A stretch of 54,450 nt of DNA, taken from NCBI GenBank assembly GCA_022841505.1, contig JALHRK010000002.1, positions 1 through 54,450 of the forward strand, read 5' to 3'. Under the pieces are notes generated by a model that saw only the letters and a program-made list of their open reading frames with translations, was not told where the DNA came from and did no database searches. Numbering within the stretch: position 1 is the stretch's first letter; each line of letters opens with the position of its first letter. This stretch comes from Saprospiraceae bacterium (lineage in GTDB: Bacteria > Bacteroidota > Bacteroidia > Chitinophagales > Saprospiraceae). Both the position numbers and the translations under genes were made by a program. Of this stretch, positions 34,990 through 43,885 are shown piece by piece.

Positions 34990-37446
34990 TCAGGAAAGGA
35001 AATGGCCAATCTTAATGATTTCTGCAAAAATACCTGCGGCCGTCACTTCCGCGCCAGCGCCCGGGCCTTGCACAACCAATGGCCGGTCTTTATACCTTTC
35101 CGTTGTAAAAACAATCATGTTATCGCTCCCGCTCAACATATAAAAAGGATGTGTTGCGTCGAATGCTTCAAGGCCGATGGTTGCTTTGTTGTTTTCCAGC
35201 TTGGCCACAATTCTAAGCGCTTTGCCGGACGCCTCTGCAGTCTTACGCAAATCATCGAAGTAACTTTCCGTTTCAACAAGGGTTTCCATAAAAGCGTCAA
35301 CCGTTTTTGCCTGCTGACAAACCTCCGGAAGAAAATTATGGATTTCAATTTCCTCCATCTCAATCGCTGCGCCGGCTTCCCTTGCCAGGATCAGTAATTT
35401 GCGGCGAACATCGAGGCCGTTGAGATCAACCCGGGGGTCGGGTTCGGTATAGCCCAACTCCCGCGCCTGCGCAACAGCGAGGCTGAATGGCGTCCCAGCC
35501 TGGAAAGCATTAAAGATATAGGATAAGGAGCCGGAGAGTACGCCTTCTATTTTCAAAATGCGGTCGCCGCTCACCATGAGGTCATTCAGCGTTGAAATGA
35601 CCGGCAACCCGGCGCCTACATTCGTTTCATACAAAAACAATACCCCGCGTTTATCCGCAAGGTGCTTGATGCGTTCATATTGCAAATAAGAAGCAGACGC
35701 GGCCACCTTGTTCGGGGTAGAAATGGAGATGCTGGCGCCAAGAATGCTTTCGTAGTACTTCGCCACTTTTTCGCTGGCGGTGTTGTCCACAAAAATGCTG
35801 TTGGACAAATTAAGCGCCTTCATTTGATCTACATAAGCGCTCATGCTCATTGGGGTCTCTGACTCCTGCAACAAGGTTTTCCAGTTTGAAAGCTCAATGC
35901 CGGTTTCATCAAATATCATTTTTTGGCTATTCGCCAATCCAATCACTTTCACCTCTAAGGCGCGTTTGTCTTTCAAAAACGCAGCTTGCTCCTGAATTTG
36001 GCGCAATAACGTGCTTCCGATGAGACCCGCCCCTACAATAAACAAGTTAAGCACTTGATTATCAGATAAAAAGAAGGCTTCGTGGAGCGCATTCAACGCT
36101 TTTGCCTCGTCTTCTTTAGGAATTGCAATTGAAATATTCAACTCCGAAGACCCCTGTGCGATGGCCACAATGTTAATGCCGTTTTTACCCAGCGCCTGGA
36201 ACAACCGGCCTGCAATGCCTGGTTGGTAGCGCATGTTTTCGCCAATCACGGCAACGACGGCAAGGTCATCTTCGTTCTTCACCGGTTCGATCAAGCCGGT
36301 ACGCATCTCGTATTCAAATTCCCGTTCCACCAATTTTTTGGCAGCTTTGGCCGATTGTGGCTGTACGGCAAAAGAAATGGAATGCTCGGAAGACCCCTGG
36401 GTAATGAGGATAATGTTGATCCCTCCCTGCGCCAGCGCATTGAACAACCGGCCCGCCGTGCCCGGCACCCCAAAAAGCCCGCCGCCCTGAAGGGTCAGCA
36501 AAGCTATATGGCTGATGGAGGAAATGCCCGTAATGATTTGCTCGGTTTCTCCGCGTTCCTCAGAAATATAGGTTCCTTCAAAATCTGGGTTGAAGGTGTT
36601 TTTGATGTACAGCGGAATTTTTTTGAGCAATGCGGGTTGCAGCGTAGGGGGGTAGATGACTTTGGCTCCAAAATGCGACATTTCCATCGCCTCCGCATAA
36701 GTCATCGAAGGTATTGTGAATGCTTTTTTTACTTTCCGGGGGTCAGCCGTGAGCACGCCGTCCACATCAGTCCAGATTTCAATGCTTCTGGCATTTAGTC
36801 CCGCAGCAATTAGGGCTGCCGTATAATCCGATCCTCCCCGGCCCAAGGTAGTGGTCAACCCACCTTTATTAGAGCCTACAAATCCCGTAACAACATGAAT
36901 TTCAGGATTTTGAACATAGTATTCTTTTATCTTTTCATAACTGAGTTCAAAATCCACTTTTGCAGACCCAAAACTGCTGTCCGTTTTGATCACTTTCCGG
37001 GCGTCGAGGTAACTTGCGTCAATCCCGGCCTGCTTCAGGGCAAAAGCGATGATGAAAGCGGAACTCCGTTCTCCAAAACTGAGCACGTAATCGAGCGTTC
37101 GGGGCGAAGCTTCCCGCACAAGAAAAATACCGTAGAGCAGGTTTTTTAAAACTTCATTGTTGTTTTCCAGCTCAGGCATTACCTGGTTCAACAAATCGCC
37201 TTTCAGCAATTCGGTTGCGGCGGCCACGTGTCGCTGGCAAAAATCGGCCAAAATTTTATGGTAGGCTTCGTCGCCTTTGGCTGCGAGCGTACTCATTTCT
37301 ATCAGCGCATCGGTGACGCCCCCAAATGCCGAAAAGACTACTGTAAACCGGTCGCCCCGGCTGTAATACGTTTTCAGAATTTCCACAACCCCCTTGATGC
37401 GTTCAGGTTTGGCAACAGAAGATCCTCCGAATTTCAATACTTTCAT
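34990..37446 (-). CDS. thrA: Bifunctional aspartate kinase / homoserine dehydrogenase I
   Basis: 818 residues. Aspartate kinase domain in the first 290 or so (MKVLKFGGSSVAKPERIKG, FGERSSAFIIAFAL, GRGGSDYTAALIAAGL), two ACT regulatory domains around 315-455 (GTAGRLFNALAQGGINIILI, GIAGRLFQALGKNGINIVAI), and homoserine dehydrogenase from about 465 (FIVGAGLIGSTLLRQI, then TNVGAGLPVISTLNDL and EPDPRVDLNGLDVRRKLLILAR). It catalyses the first and third steps from aspartate to threonine and is expected to be feedback-inhibited by threonine through the ACT domains. First gene of thrABC. Confidence 0.96.
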   Translation of the reverse strand: MKVLKFGGSSVAKPERIKGVVEILKTYYSRGDRFTVVFSAFGGVTDALIEMSTLAAKGDEAYHKILADFCQRHVAAATELLKGDLLNQVMPELENNNEVLKNLLYGIFLVREASPRTLDYVLSFGERSSAFIIAFALKQAGIDASYLDARKVIKTDSSFGSAKVDFELSYEKIKEYYVQNPEIHVVTGFVGSNKGGLTTTLGRGGSDYTAALIAAGLNARSIEIWTDVDGVLTADPRKVKKAFTIPSMTYAEAMEMSHFGAKVIYPPTLQPALLKKIPLYIKNTFNPDFEGTYISEERGETEQIITGISSISHIALLTLQGGGLFGVPGTAGRLFNALAQGGINIILITQGSSEHSISFAVQPQSAKAAKKLVEREFEYEMRTGLIEPVKNEDDLAVVAVIGENMRYQPGIAGRLFQALGKNGINIVAIAQGSSELNISIAIPKEDEAKALNALHEAFFLSDNQVLNLFIVGAGLIGSTLLRQIQEQAAFLKDKRALEVKVIGLANSQKMIFDETGIELSNWKTLLQESETPMSMSAYVDQMKALNLSNSIFVDNTASEKVAKYYESILGASISISTPNKVAASASYLQYERIKHLADKRGVLFLYETNVGAGLPVISTLNDLMVSGDRILKIEGVLSGSLSYIFNAFQAGTPFSLAVAQARELGYTEPDPRVDLNGLDVRRKLLILAREAGAAIEMEEIEIHNFLPEVCQQAKTVDAFMETLVETESYFDDLRKTAEASGKALRIVAKLENNKATIGLEAFDATHPFYMLSGSDNMIVFTTERYKDRPLVVQGPGAGAEVTAAGIFAEIIKIGHFLS

Positions 37447-37513
37447 GGGATAAGTATTTTATTATCAATATCTATAGTGATAAAGGGAAATAGCGATGTG
37501 ATTTTTGAAGCTG

Positions 37514-37573
37514 CAAAGGTATGTCATCTTATTGATCCTTAGGAAAAATTACTGGATATTATCCCTAAATTTG
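37514..37573. promoter_or_regulatory. Divergent -7 boxes for thrABC and rodA
   Basis: The 164-bp gap between thrA and rodA holds two exact TAnnTTTG boxes, each followed by C. TACCTTTG on the minus strand (37514-37521) gives a thrA leader of about 60 nt. TAAATTTG on the plus strand (37566-37573) gives a short rodA leader of about 30 nt. Neither has a convincing -33 TTTG. I see no leader peptide or attenuator for thrA. Confidence 0.5.
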
Positions 37574-37610
37574 CATGCTCGTCCGGCTTTAAGCCCGATG
37601 CAATATTATT

Positions 37611-39035
37611 TTGTACATGCAGAGAAATCACGCATCGCCTTTAGGCAATTTAGACATCGTTACTTTTTCCATCTTCATCAGTTTGATTGCGATAGGATGG
37701 TTGATGGTCTATACGGTCAGTTTTGGAGAAGGCTACGCAGGTGGAACGGCCGATTTTTTCAGCACTTCGATCGGCAAACAAACGATCTGGGTTGGGATCT
37801 CTTTTTTTATTTTTGCTTTTATCCTGTTGATTGACTGGAAGTTTTGGCAAACTTTTGCCTACCCCATCTATGGAATTTCTTTGTTTCTTTTGCTCCTCGT
37901 TCTTTTTGCCGGTAAAGAAATTAAAGGCGCTACTTCGTGGTTCAGCTTCGGAGGGTTTTCTTTTCAGCCGTCGGAAATTGCCAAATTCGGAACCTGCCTG
38001 GCCATGTCTGTTTTCCTGAGCCATTACAGCACCAACCTTCGGAATTCCCGTTCGCAACTTTATGTATTGGGCCTGTTGCTGGCGCCAATGATCCTGATCC
38101 TGATACAACCCGATGCCGGTTCGGCTTTAGTTTTTACCTCCTTTTTAGTGGTCTTGTACCGAGAAGGCCTCTCGCCAAACTACTACATCATCGGCGGATA
38201 CATTGCTCTGTTGGCGATATTGGGTCTGGCCGTTGACGATGTAAAAGACATTCTGCTGGGACTGGTTTTACTTGCCGGGCTACCGCTCGTTTATTCCCTT
38301 AAATTCAAATTCCGAAATTACTGGCTGGCTGGCTACGTGGTCGCTGCGGGATGGGCGATCTATTTATACGACCTGGATTTTAAACCGCAAATATTATTAG
38401 GCAGTATTGGTGTGGTAGCGGCATTGGCCGCTTTCCAGTGGTTCCAAAAAAACGAACGCTTAGTCAGTCTGCTTTTCATTGCATTGGTGGTTGGCATCGG
38501 GATTACTGTAGCCGCCAACTACGCGTTCGACAACGTGATCAAACCACACCAGCAAGACCGCATCAATGTTTGGTTGAATCCTGACAAGAGCGACCCGCGC
38601 GGCTCCCGCTACAACCTGATGCAATCACAATTGGCCATCAGCTCCGGAGGGTTTCTTGGTAAAGGATTCACGGAAGGTACGATGACCAAGCTCAATTATG
38701 TGCCGGAACAATCAACAGATTTTATCTTTTGCACGATAGGCGAAGAGCAGGGCTTCGTCGGAAGTTTTGCCATCATTACGCTTTTTTTGCTGTTGCTCAT
38801 CCGGCTCACGATTTTGGCGGAAAGGCAACGGTCCAATTTTTCCCGACATTTTGCCTACTGCGTTGCCGGAATTTTTTTCATCCATTTTCTGGTCAACATC
38901 GGCATGACCATGGGGCTCCTCCCAATCATTGGGATTCCCCTGCCGTTGATCAGCAAAGGGGGGTCTTCCTTATTGGGCTTCACCATGATGATGGCTGTGT
39001 TGTTAAAACTGGACAGCAACCGGTATCGGATTTAA
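37611..39035 (+). CDS. rodA: Rod-shape determining protein RodA (SEDS glycosyltransferase)
   Basis: 474 residues, about ten membrane segments. Family marks: GWLMVYTVSFGEGYAGG, GATSWFSFGGFSFQPSEIAKFGTCLAM (the conserved SEDS loop), QPDAGSALVF with the likely functional Asp, NPDKSDPRGSRYNLMQSQLAISSGGFLGKGF, STDFIFCTIGEEQGFVG and PLISKGGSSLLGF. It polymerises lipid II into glycan strands for side-wall synthesis, working with a class B PBP. About 100 residues longer than proteobacterial RodA because of extra central helices, common in Bacteroidota. tgt follows after 17 bp. Confidence 0.94.
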   Translation: MYMQRNHASPLGNLDIVTFSIFISLIAIGWLMVYTVSFGEGYAGGTADFFSTSIGKQTIWVGISFFIFAFILLIDWKFWQTFAYPIYGISLFLLLLVLFAGKEIKGATSWFSFGGFSFQPSEIAKFGTCLAMSVFLSHYSTNLRNSRSQLYVLGLLLAPMILILIQPDAGSALVFTSFLVVLYREGLSPNYYIIGGYIALLAILGLAVDDVKDILLGLVLLAGLPLVYSLKFKFRNYWLAGYVVAAGWAIYLYDLDFKPQILLGSIGVVAALAAFQWFQKNERLVSLLFIALVVGIGITVAANYAFDNVIKPHQQDRINVWLNPDKSDPRGSRYNLMQSQLAISSGGFLGKGFTEGTMTKLNYVPEQSTDFIFCTIGEEQGFVGSFAIITLFLLLLIRLTILAERQRSNFSRHFAYCVAGIFFIHFLVNIGMTMGLLPIIGIPLPLISKGGSSLLGFTMMMAVLLKLDSNRYRI

Positions 39036-39052
39036 TTTGAAAAACCACGATT

Positions 39053-40186
39053 TTGTTTCGCTTTACCCTTCAACATACCGATCCACACAGCAATGCCCGC
39101 GCAGGCCGCATTGAAACAGCGCATGGTGTTATAGAAACCCCCATATTTATGCCGGTCGGCACGGCAGGTACGGTAAAAGCTGTTCACCAACGGGAATTGG
39201 AACAGGACGTTCGCGCGCAAATCATTCTGGGCAATACCTACCATTTGTACCTGCGCCCGGGAATAGAAATCCTTCAGCAGGCAGGCGGGTTGCATCGCTT
39301 CAATGGCTGGAGCAAACCCATCCTGACCGACAGCGGCGGCTATCAGGTTTATTCCCTGAGCCATCGCCGCAAAATCAAAGAAGAAGGCGTCACTTTTGCG
39401 TCCCATATTGACGGGTCAAAACATTTTTTCAGTCCGGAACGGGCGATGGACATCCAACGAATCATCGGCGCCGACATCATCATGGCGTTCGACGAGTGCC
39501 CGCCTTATCCTTCCGATTATCGCTACGCCAAAAACTCGATGGAACTGACCCATCGCTGGCTCAAACGCTGCTGCGATCACTTCGACCAAACGAGCGGTCT
39601 GTACGGATACGAACAAACCCTTTTCCCCATTGTGCAGGGCAGCACGTATGACGATTTGCGCAAAGCATCGGCAGAAGCCATCGCGGGTTTTGAAAGATCG
39701 GGGAATGCAATCGGCGGGTTGTCGGTAGGGGAACCAGCGGAAGAAATGTACCGGGTCACCGATATGGTATGTCAAATTTTGCCGAAAGACAAGCCCCGCT
39801 ACCTGATGGGCGTGGGCACACCGGCAAATATCCTGGAGTGCATTGCCCTGGGGATTGACATGTTCGATTGCGTATTGCCGACCCGCAATGCGCGGCATGG
39901 GATGCTCTATACAGCCCAGGGGATCATGAACATGAAAAATGCCAAATGGAAAAATGATTTCAGCCCAATAGACGAAGACAGCCCTTGCCCAACCAGTCGT
40001 TTTTATTCGAAAGCATACCTGCGCCACTTGTTGCACAGCGAAGAAATTCTGGCTGCGCAAATTGCTTCCCTGCACAACCTCTCCTTTTTCCTGTGGCTGG
40101 TTGGCGAAGCCAGAAAGCACATTGCTGCCGGTGATTTTGCAATTTGGAAAAATGAAATGGTAGAAAGGGTAGGGAGAAGATTGTAA
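39053..40186 (+). CDS. tgt: tRNA-guanosine(34) transglycosylase (queuine/preQ1 insertion)
   Basis: 377 residues, starting with TTG at 39053; this gives FRFTLQHTDPHSNARAG, the usual N-terminus, and no nearby ATG exists. Catalytic Asp in ILTDSGGYQVYSL (about residue 100) and in DMFDCVLPTRNARHG (about 275), plus GLSVGEPAEEM. It exchanges G34 for preQ1 in Asp, Asn, His and Tyr tRNAs. The zinc-site region is altered: where most bacteria have CxCxxC, this protein reads SPCPTS, so two of three Cys are Ser; the His in ASLHNL remains. The rest of the fold looks intact. Follows rodA by 17 bp. Confidence 0.95.
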   Translation: MFRFTLQHTDPHSNARAGRIETAHGVIETPIFMPVGTAGTVKAVHQRELEQDVRAQIILGNTYHLYLRPGIEILQQAGGLHRFNGWSKPILTDSGGYQVYSLSHRRKIKEEGVTFASHIDGSKHFFSPERAMDIQRIIGADIIMAFDECPPYPSDYRYAKNSMELTHRWLKRCCDHFDQTSGLYGYEQTLFPIVQGSTYDDLRKASAEAIAGFERSGNAIGGLSVGEPAEEMYRVTDMVCQILPKDKPRYLMGVGTPANILECIALGIDMFDCVLPTRNARHGMLYTAQGIMNMKNAKWKNDFSPIDEDSPCPTSRFYSKAYLRHLLHSEEILAAQIASLHNLSFFLWLVGEARKHIAAGDFAIWKNEMVERVGRRL

Positions 40187-40195
40187 AGAATTTGC

Positions 40196-40765
40196 CTACT
40201 CAAAAACGGCTTCCACCGTAAAATTTTTGGCTTCCGCCAAAACCGGCATTTCTTTGTAAATGATGGAATACCCTTTGCCCGGCGTATAGGTCATCGTCTC
40301 TTCCGCAGTAACAATCGCCGCCGATGCCCGGTTTTTTAACTCAATTTTACTGACAGCGCTTCCTGAAAAAGAAACCTGCATCATTTGCGTTTTCAGGTTT
40401 TCTTCTTTGGCTAAATAGCGGATGTTTTGCAACTGTCCGCCGGAGAAACTGCTGTCCTTCGAATATTTGTCCGACCAGGCCGGCTTGTTGATGTCGGAAT
40501 TGATAAAAATGGCCAATTCTTCTTCAAAATTAATGTCATCGGAAAGTTGTTCTTCGCTTTTCCCATTGATGGAAACCCGTTTTTTGACGCGGGGCTTCGA
40601 AGCCTTTAACCCTTCAACCTGTTCAGACATATAGCCTTTCAAATCAAAAAATACCGGCGCCGCTGCTGTGACAGCATTTTGCGGTTCTTCCTGCAACGGC
40701 GACTGACAGGCAGTTGCCGCAAAAAATAGTGCAGCGACAATAAGGGCATAGGAAATCCGGATCAT
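40196..40765 (-). CDS. Lipoprotein of unknown function
   Basis: 189 residues from the ATG at 40765 (MIRISYALIVAALFFAATAC), which gives a proper lipoprotein signal with the lipid Cys at residue 20; the longer frame from 40870 runs through repeat DNA and is rejected. The mature part is hydrophilic with two beta-rich stretches (LQNIRYLAKEENLKTQMMQVSF, ASAAIVTAEETMTYTPGKGYSIIYKE). I do not recognise the family. It converges on tgt with 9 bp between the stop codons and is likely to have its own promoter. Confidence 0.7.
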   Translation of the reverse strand: MIRISYALIVAALFFAATACQSPLQEEPQNAVTAAAPVFFDLKGYMSEQVEGLKASKPRVKKRVSINGKSEEQLSDDINFEEELAIFINSDINKPAWSDKYSKDSSFSGGQLQNIRYLAKEENLKTQMMQVSFSGSAVSKIELKNRASAAIVTAEETMTYTPGKGYSIIYKEMPVLAEAKNFTVEAVFE

Positions 40766-40807
40766 TATGTTCAGATAAATTATACTAAGTAGTATCTGTT
40801 CTATTGT

Positions 40808-40920
40808 CAGGTGTCTGGCCTTTAGAGTTCGAGAGCAAGGCATGTTTGGCCCCGTTTCGACTTCGCTCAACGAGCGGTCGTTGAGTTGGAGACTCAGCAG
40901 AGTCGAAGTCGAGTCGAAAT
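40808..40920. repeat. Intergenic repeat DNA between gpmI and the lipoprotein gene
   Basis: 40808-40844 is a copy of a repeat also present in inverted orientation at 54272-54309 (shared GTTCGAGAGCAAGGC, with GGTGTCTG and CTTTAG around it). 40856-40917 carries TTCGACTTCGCTCA and GAGTCGAAGTCGAGTCGAA motifs of the same kind as 130-205. No gene. Confidence 0.65.
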
Positions 40921-40947
40921 GAACGCAGCTTTCGGACTATAAAGACA

Positions 40948-42474
40948 CTAAGCAATCAACACGTCGCCATCCATTTCTTTCGGGGCCGCAATCCCCAGCA
41001 AGTACAAAATCGTGGGCGCGATATCGGCTAACTTCCCATTTTTCAGGGTTGCGCCGCTTCCATTATTACTAACATAAAAACACGGCACCGGGTTTTTCGT
41101 GTGTGCTGTATTTGGCGACCCATCTTCGTTAATCATATAATCCGAGTTGCCGTGATCGGCAATGATGATGCTGTCGTAGCCGAATTCGAGTGCCGTTGTT
41201 ACGAGTTTTTCCACGCAACTGTCCACAACTTCTGCTGCCCGCATCGCCGCTTTGAAATCGCCGGTGTGGCCAACCATGTCGGTGTTTGCAAAATTGAGGC
41301 AAATGAAATCAGGCTGGCTTGCCCGGATATCTTCCACAATGGCGGCCAACAATTCAAAAGCACTCATCTCCGGTTGTAAATCGTAGGTGGCAACTTTTGG
41401 CGAGGGGATCATAATGCGCCGTTCTCCGGGAAAAGGGTCTTCCCGGCCACCGGAAAAGAAAAACGTCACGTGCGGGTATTTTTCCGTTTCCGCAATGCGC
41501 ACTTGTGTTTTCCCGGCTTTGGAAAGCACCTCTCCCAAGGTATTCGACAAGTCGTCTTTAGTAAACAACACCTCCACCCCCTTATAGGTATCGTCGTAGC
41601 GGGTCATCGTCACGTACCTCAGCGGCAGGGCTTTCATGCCGAAATCGGGAAAATCCTTTTGGGTGAGCACTTCCGAAATTTCTCTGGGGCGATCCGTTCT
41701 GAAATTGAAGCAAATCAGCACGTCGCCCGGTTGTATGGTGGCAACCGGATTGCCTTTGCCGTTCGCACATACGATGGGTTGGATGAACTCATCAGTCTCC
41801 CCTTCCGCGTATCGCGTGGCCAAGGTGGCTAAAGGATTGTTCGAAAGCTCGCCGGTTCCGTGTACCATCAGGTCGTAGGCCAACTTCACGCGCTCCCAGC
41901 GTTTGTCGCGGTCCATCGCGAAGTACCGTCCGATAACCGTAGCTAACTGAACCGGTTTGCCGGCAATATGCGCATTCAGATCCTGAAGATAAGCCATTCC
42001 GCCCCGTGGATCGGTATCCCGGCCATCCAAAAACGCATGGATGAAGGTGTTCGGAACCCCTTCCGCTTCGCAAATCGAACACAACGCTTTCAGGTGTTCA
42101 ATATGGGAATGTACGCCGCCGTCGGAAACCAAACCCATGAGATGAACCGGTTTCCCTTGTTGCCGGGCAAAATGCAAGGCGTCCAAAAGGGTCTTGTTCT
42201 GGTGTAGTTCTTTTTCCCGGATGGCTTTGTTGATGCGCGCCAATTCCTGATAAACAATTCTACCGGCGCCGATATTGAGGTGGCCGACTTCGGAATTCCC
42301 CATCTGGCCTTCGGGCAGGCCGACTTGTTCACCAAAAGTGACCAATTCCGAATGCGGATATTTCACATACAAACTATCTACAAAAGGCGTGTCTGCCTGC
42401 GCGATGGCGTCGGCTTCAGGTTTTTGCCCGATGCCCCAACCATCCATAATGACCAATAAAACGCGATCTGCCAT
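40948..42474 (-). CDS. gpmI: 2,3-bisphosphoglycerate-independent phosphoglycerate mutase
   Basis: 508 residues from the ATG at 42474 (MADRVLLVIMDGWGIGQKPE), the standard start; an ATG at 42570 in the same frame adds 32 unrelated residues. Alkaline-phosphatase-superfamily enzyme interconverting 3- and 2-phosphoglycerate in glycolysis. Metal and active-site motifs: VIMDGWG, catalytic Ser near residue 61 in GQMGNSEVGHLNIGAGR, DGRDTDPRGG, GRYFAMDRDKRW, FNFRTDRPRE, NTDMVGHTGDF and IIADHGNSDYM. Typical length for the family. Its gene is divergent from the arginase-like gene. Confidence 0.96.
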   Translation of the reverse strand: MADRVLLVIMDGWGIGQKPEADAIAQADTPFVDSLYVKYPHSELVTFGEQVGLPEGQMGNSEVGHLNIGAGRIVYQELARINKAIREKELHQNKTLLDALHFARQQGKPVHLMGLVSDGGVHSHIEHLKALCSICEAEGVPNTFIHAFLDGRDTDPRGGMAYLQDLNAHIAGKPVQLATVIGRYFAMDRDKRWERVKLAYDLMVHGTGELSNNPLATLATRYAEGETDEFIQPIVCANGKGNPVATIQPGDVLICFNFRTDRPREISEVLTQKDFPDFGMKALPLRYVTMTRYDDTYKGVEVLFTKDDLSNTLGEVLSKAGKTQVRIAETEKYPHVTFFFSGGREDPFPGERRIMIPSPKVATYDLQPEMSAFELLAAIVEDIRASQPDFICLNFANTDMVGHTGDFKAAMRAAEVVDSCVEKLVTTALEFGYDSIIIADHGNSDYMINEDGSPNTAHTKNPVPCFYVSNNGSGATLKNGKLADIAPTILYLLGIAAPKEMDGDVLIA

Positions 42475-42570
42475 GGATTGGTGATATTTTAAATACGGGT
42501 TACAGGGTGGAGATTTCCCCCATCTTCCATAAGAAGGCCGAAAGGTCGGGAAAATCTGTTGCAAAGACAT

Positions 42571-42578
42571 TACTTTTG
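42571..42578 (+). promoter_or_regulatory. -7 box before the arginase-like gene
   Basis: TACTTTTG followed by C matches the Bacteroidetes consensus and lies 22 bp before the ATG at 42601, implying a leader of only about 15 nt. Confidence 0.45.
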
Positions 42579-42600
42579 CTGGCTAAATGTCAACCAACTC

Positions 42601-43701
42601 ATGCTCGAAAACTGGCTTAAGCCCATTGCCTCCGACCTCTTACACGGGGAAGAATTCGGTGATTTTCAATTTGGGAAACGCATGCAGTTGTATCAGGAAG
42701 TCATGCCTGACCTGAAAGCAACCCAATTGGCCATTATTGGCATCGGGGAGTCGGAGGCCAATGCCGTCCGGAAAGCGCTGTACCGTATGGCTTTCCCATT
42801 TGAAGGATTGGTGGTGGCCGATTTGGGCAATGTGCGCAAAGAAGACCCGGCTTTTTTTATTCCGCTCATCCGGGAATTGCTCAACGGTAAGATTTTTCCC
42901 CTCCTCATCGGGCGGCAACCCGAACAGGCACTCGCACAATATAAAGCGTTTCAGGAAGTACAGCGCTTAGTGAGCTTGTTGGTGGTGGACGAACGCATTC
43001 CATTGGATAAGCCCGGGGAAGGTGCTGAAAATTTTCTGACGGAGATTGTCCACGCCAAGCGCTCAGCCTTGTTCCACTTGTCGTTGCTGGGGGTGCAAAC
43101 GCATTTCGTTCCGCCGGCGGTGTTGGATTTTATCGAACAAAGCAGTTTTGAATACATCCGCTTAGGCAAAGCGAAAGCAGATCTGACCGAAGTGGAACCC
43201 ATCGTGCGCGACTGCGACATGCTGTGTTTCAACCTTGCTGCGCTCAAACAGGCGGAAGCACCCGGCCAGGAAAAGCCCACGCCCAGCGGTTTTACGACCG
43301 AAGAAGCCTGCCAGATTTGCTATTACGCCGGCATGAGCGACAAGCTGAAATCCTTCGGTGTTTACGGTTTCCGGCACGAAGCGGACCGCGACCGGCAAAC
43401 TGCGCAGGTGGTTGCGCAAATGGTCTGGTACCTGACCAGCGGTTTTTACAACCGAAAAAACGATTACCCGGTTTCTACGGAAGGCCTGATGGAGTACATG
43501 GTGGATTTTAAAGACCACCACACCCCCATTACTTTTTGGAAAAGCGGAAAAAGTGGTCGTTGGTGGGTGCAGGCACCGGTAAAAACCAATAAAAAGTACC
43601 AGCGGCACCGGCTCATTCCCTGCTCTTACAATGATTACCGGCTGGCTTGCCAGGAGGAGTTGCCGGATCGGTTGGTGGAGGCGTTTCGGAGGTTTTCGTG
43701 A
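42601..43701 (+). CDS. Arginase/formimidoylglutamase-superfamily protein lacking metal ligands
   Basis: 366 residues from the ATG at 42601; the first part of the longer frame from 42559 is unlikely to be translated. Overall pattern and several blocks fit the ureohydrolase fold as found in Bacteroidota formimidoylglutamase-like proteins: QLAIIGIGESEANAVRKALYRM, GVQTHFVPPAVLDFI, TTEEACQICYYAGMSDKLKSFGVYGF. The residues that bind the two Mn ions in true enzymes are missing: GGDHS is replaced by GRQPE (IGRQPEQ), DAHxD by DERIP (VVDERIPL) and DxDxxDP by NLAALKQAEAP. So it is probably a non-catalytic paralogue. The role is unknown. Confidence 0.75.
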   Translation: MLENWLKPIASDLLHGEEFGDFQFGKRMQLYQEVMPDLKATQLAIIGIGESEANAVRKALYRMAFPFEGLVVADLGNVRKEDPAFFIPLIRELLNGKIFPLLIGRQPEQALAQYKAFQEVQRLVSLLVVDERIPLDKPGEGAENFLTEIVHAKRSALFHLSLLGVQTHFVPPAVLDFIEQSSFEYIRLGKAKADLTEVEPIVRDCDMLCFNLAALKQAEAPGQEKPTPSGFTTEEACQICYYAGMSDKLKSFGVYGFRHEADRDRQTAQVVAQMVWYLTSGFYNRKNDYPVSTEGLMEYMVDFKDHHTPITFWKSGKSGRWWVQAPVKTNKKYQRHRLIPCSYNDYRLACQEELPDRLVEAFRRFS

Positions 43702-43775
43702 ACAGGTTAGCATCGTGCGTAGCTTGCGTCATTTTCATGTTCTTGTTTTACGATTTTTTCCTTTCCTGCCCATCT

Positions 43776-43860
43776 GTCTGAATCAGAATTCGCAGGATTA
43801 TAGAATTTTCAGGATGGGCAATTCTGAAAATTCTATAATCCTGCGAATTCTGATTCAGAC
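43776..43860. repeat. Perfect 37-bp inverted repeat (hairpin) with 11-nt loop
   Basis: Arms 43776-43812 and 43824-43860 are exact reverse complements. Just outside the left arm, TGCCCATC (about 43767-43774) is complementary to GATGGGCA in the loop (43813-43820), allowing an alternative fold. Both strands encode similar short peptides (QNSQDYRIFR) because of the symmetry; these are not genes. It lies after the arginase-like gene and before a second repeat element. Confidence 0.9.
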
Positions 43861-43885
43861 TATTATATTGTTTAATAATTTTACC

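Noticed and set aside
40766-40870. Upstream extension of the lipoprotein gene
   Set aside because: It runs through dispersed repeat DNA, and the ATG at 40765 starts a proper lipoprotein signal.
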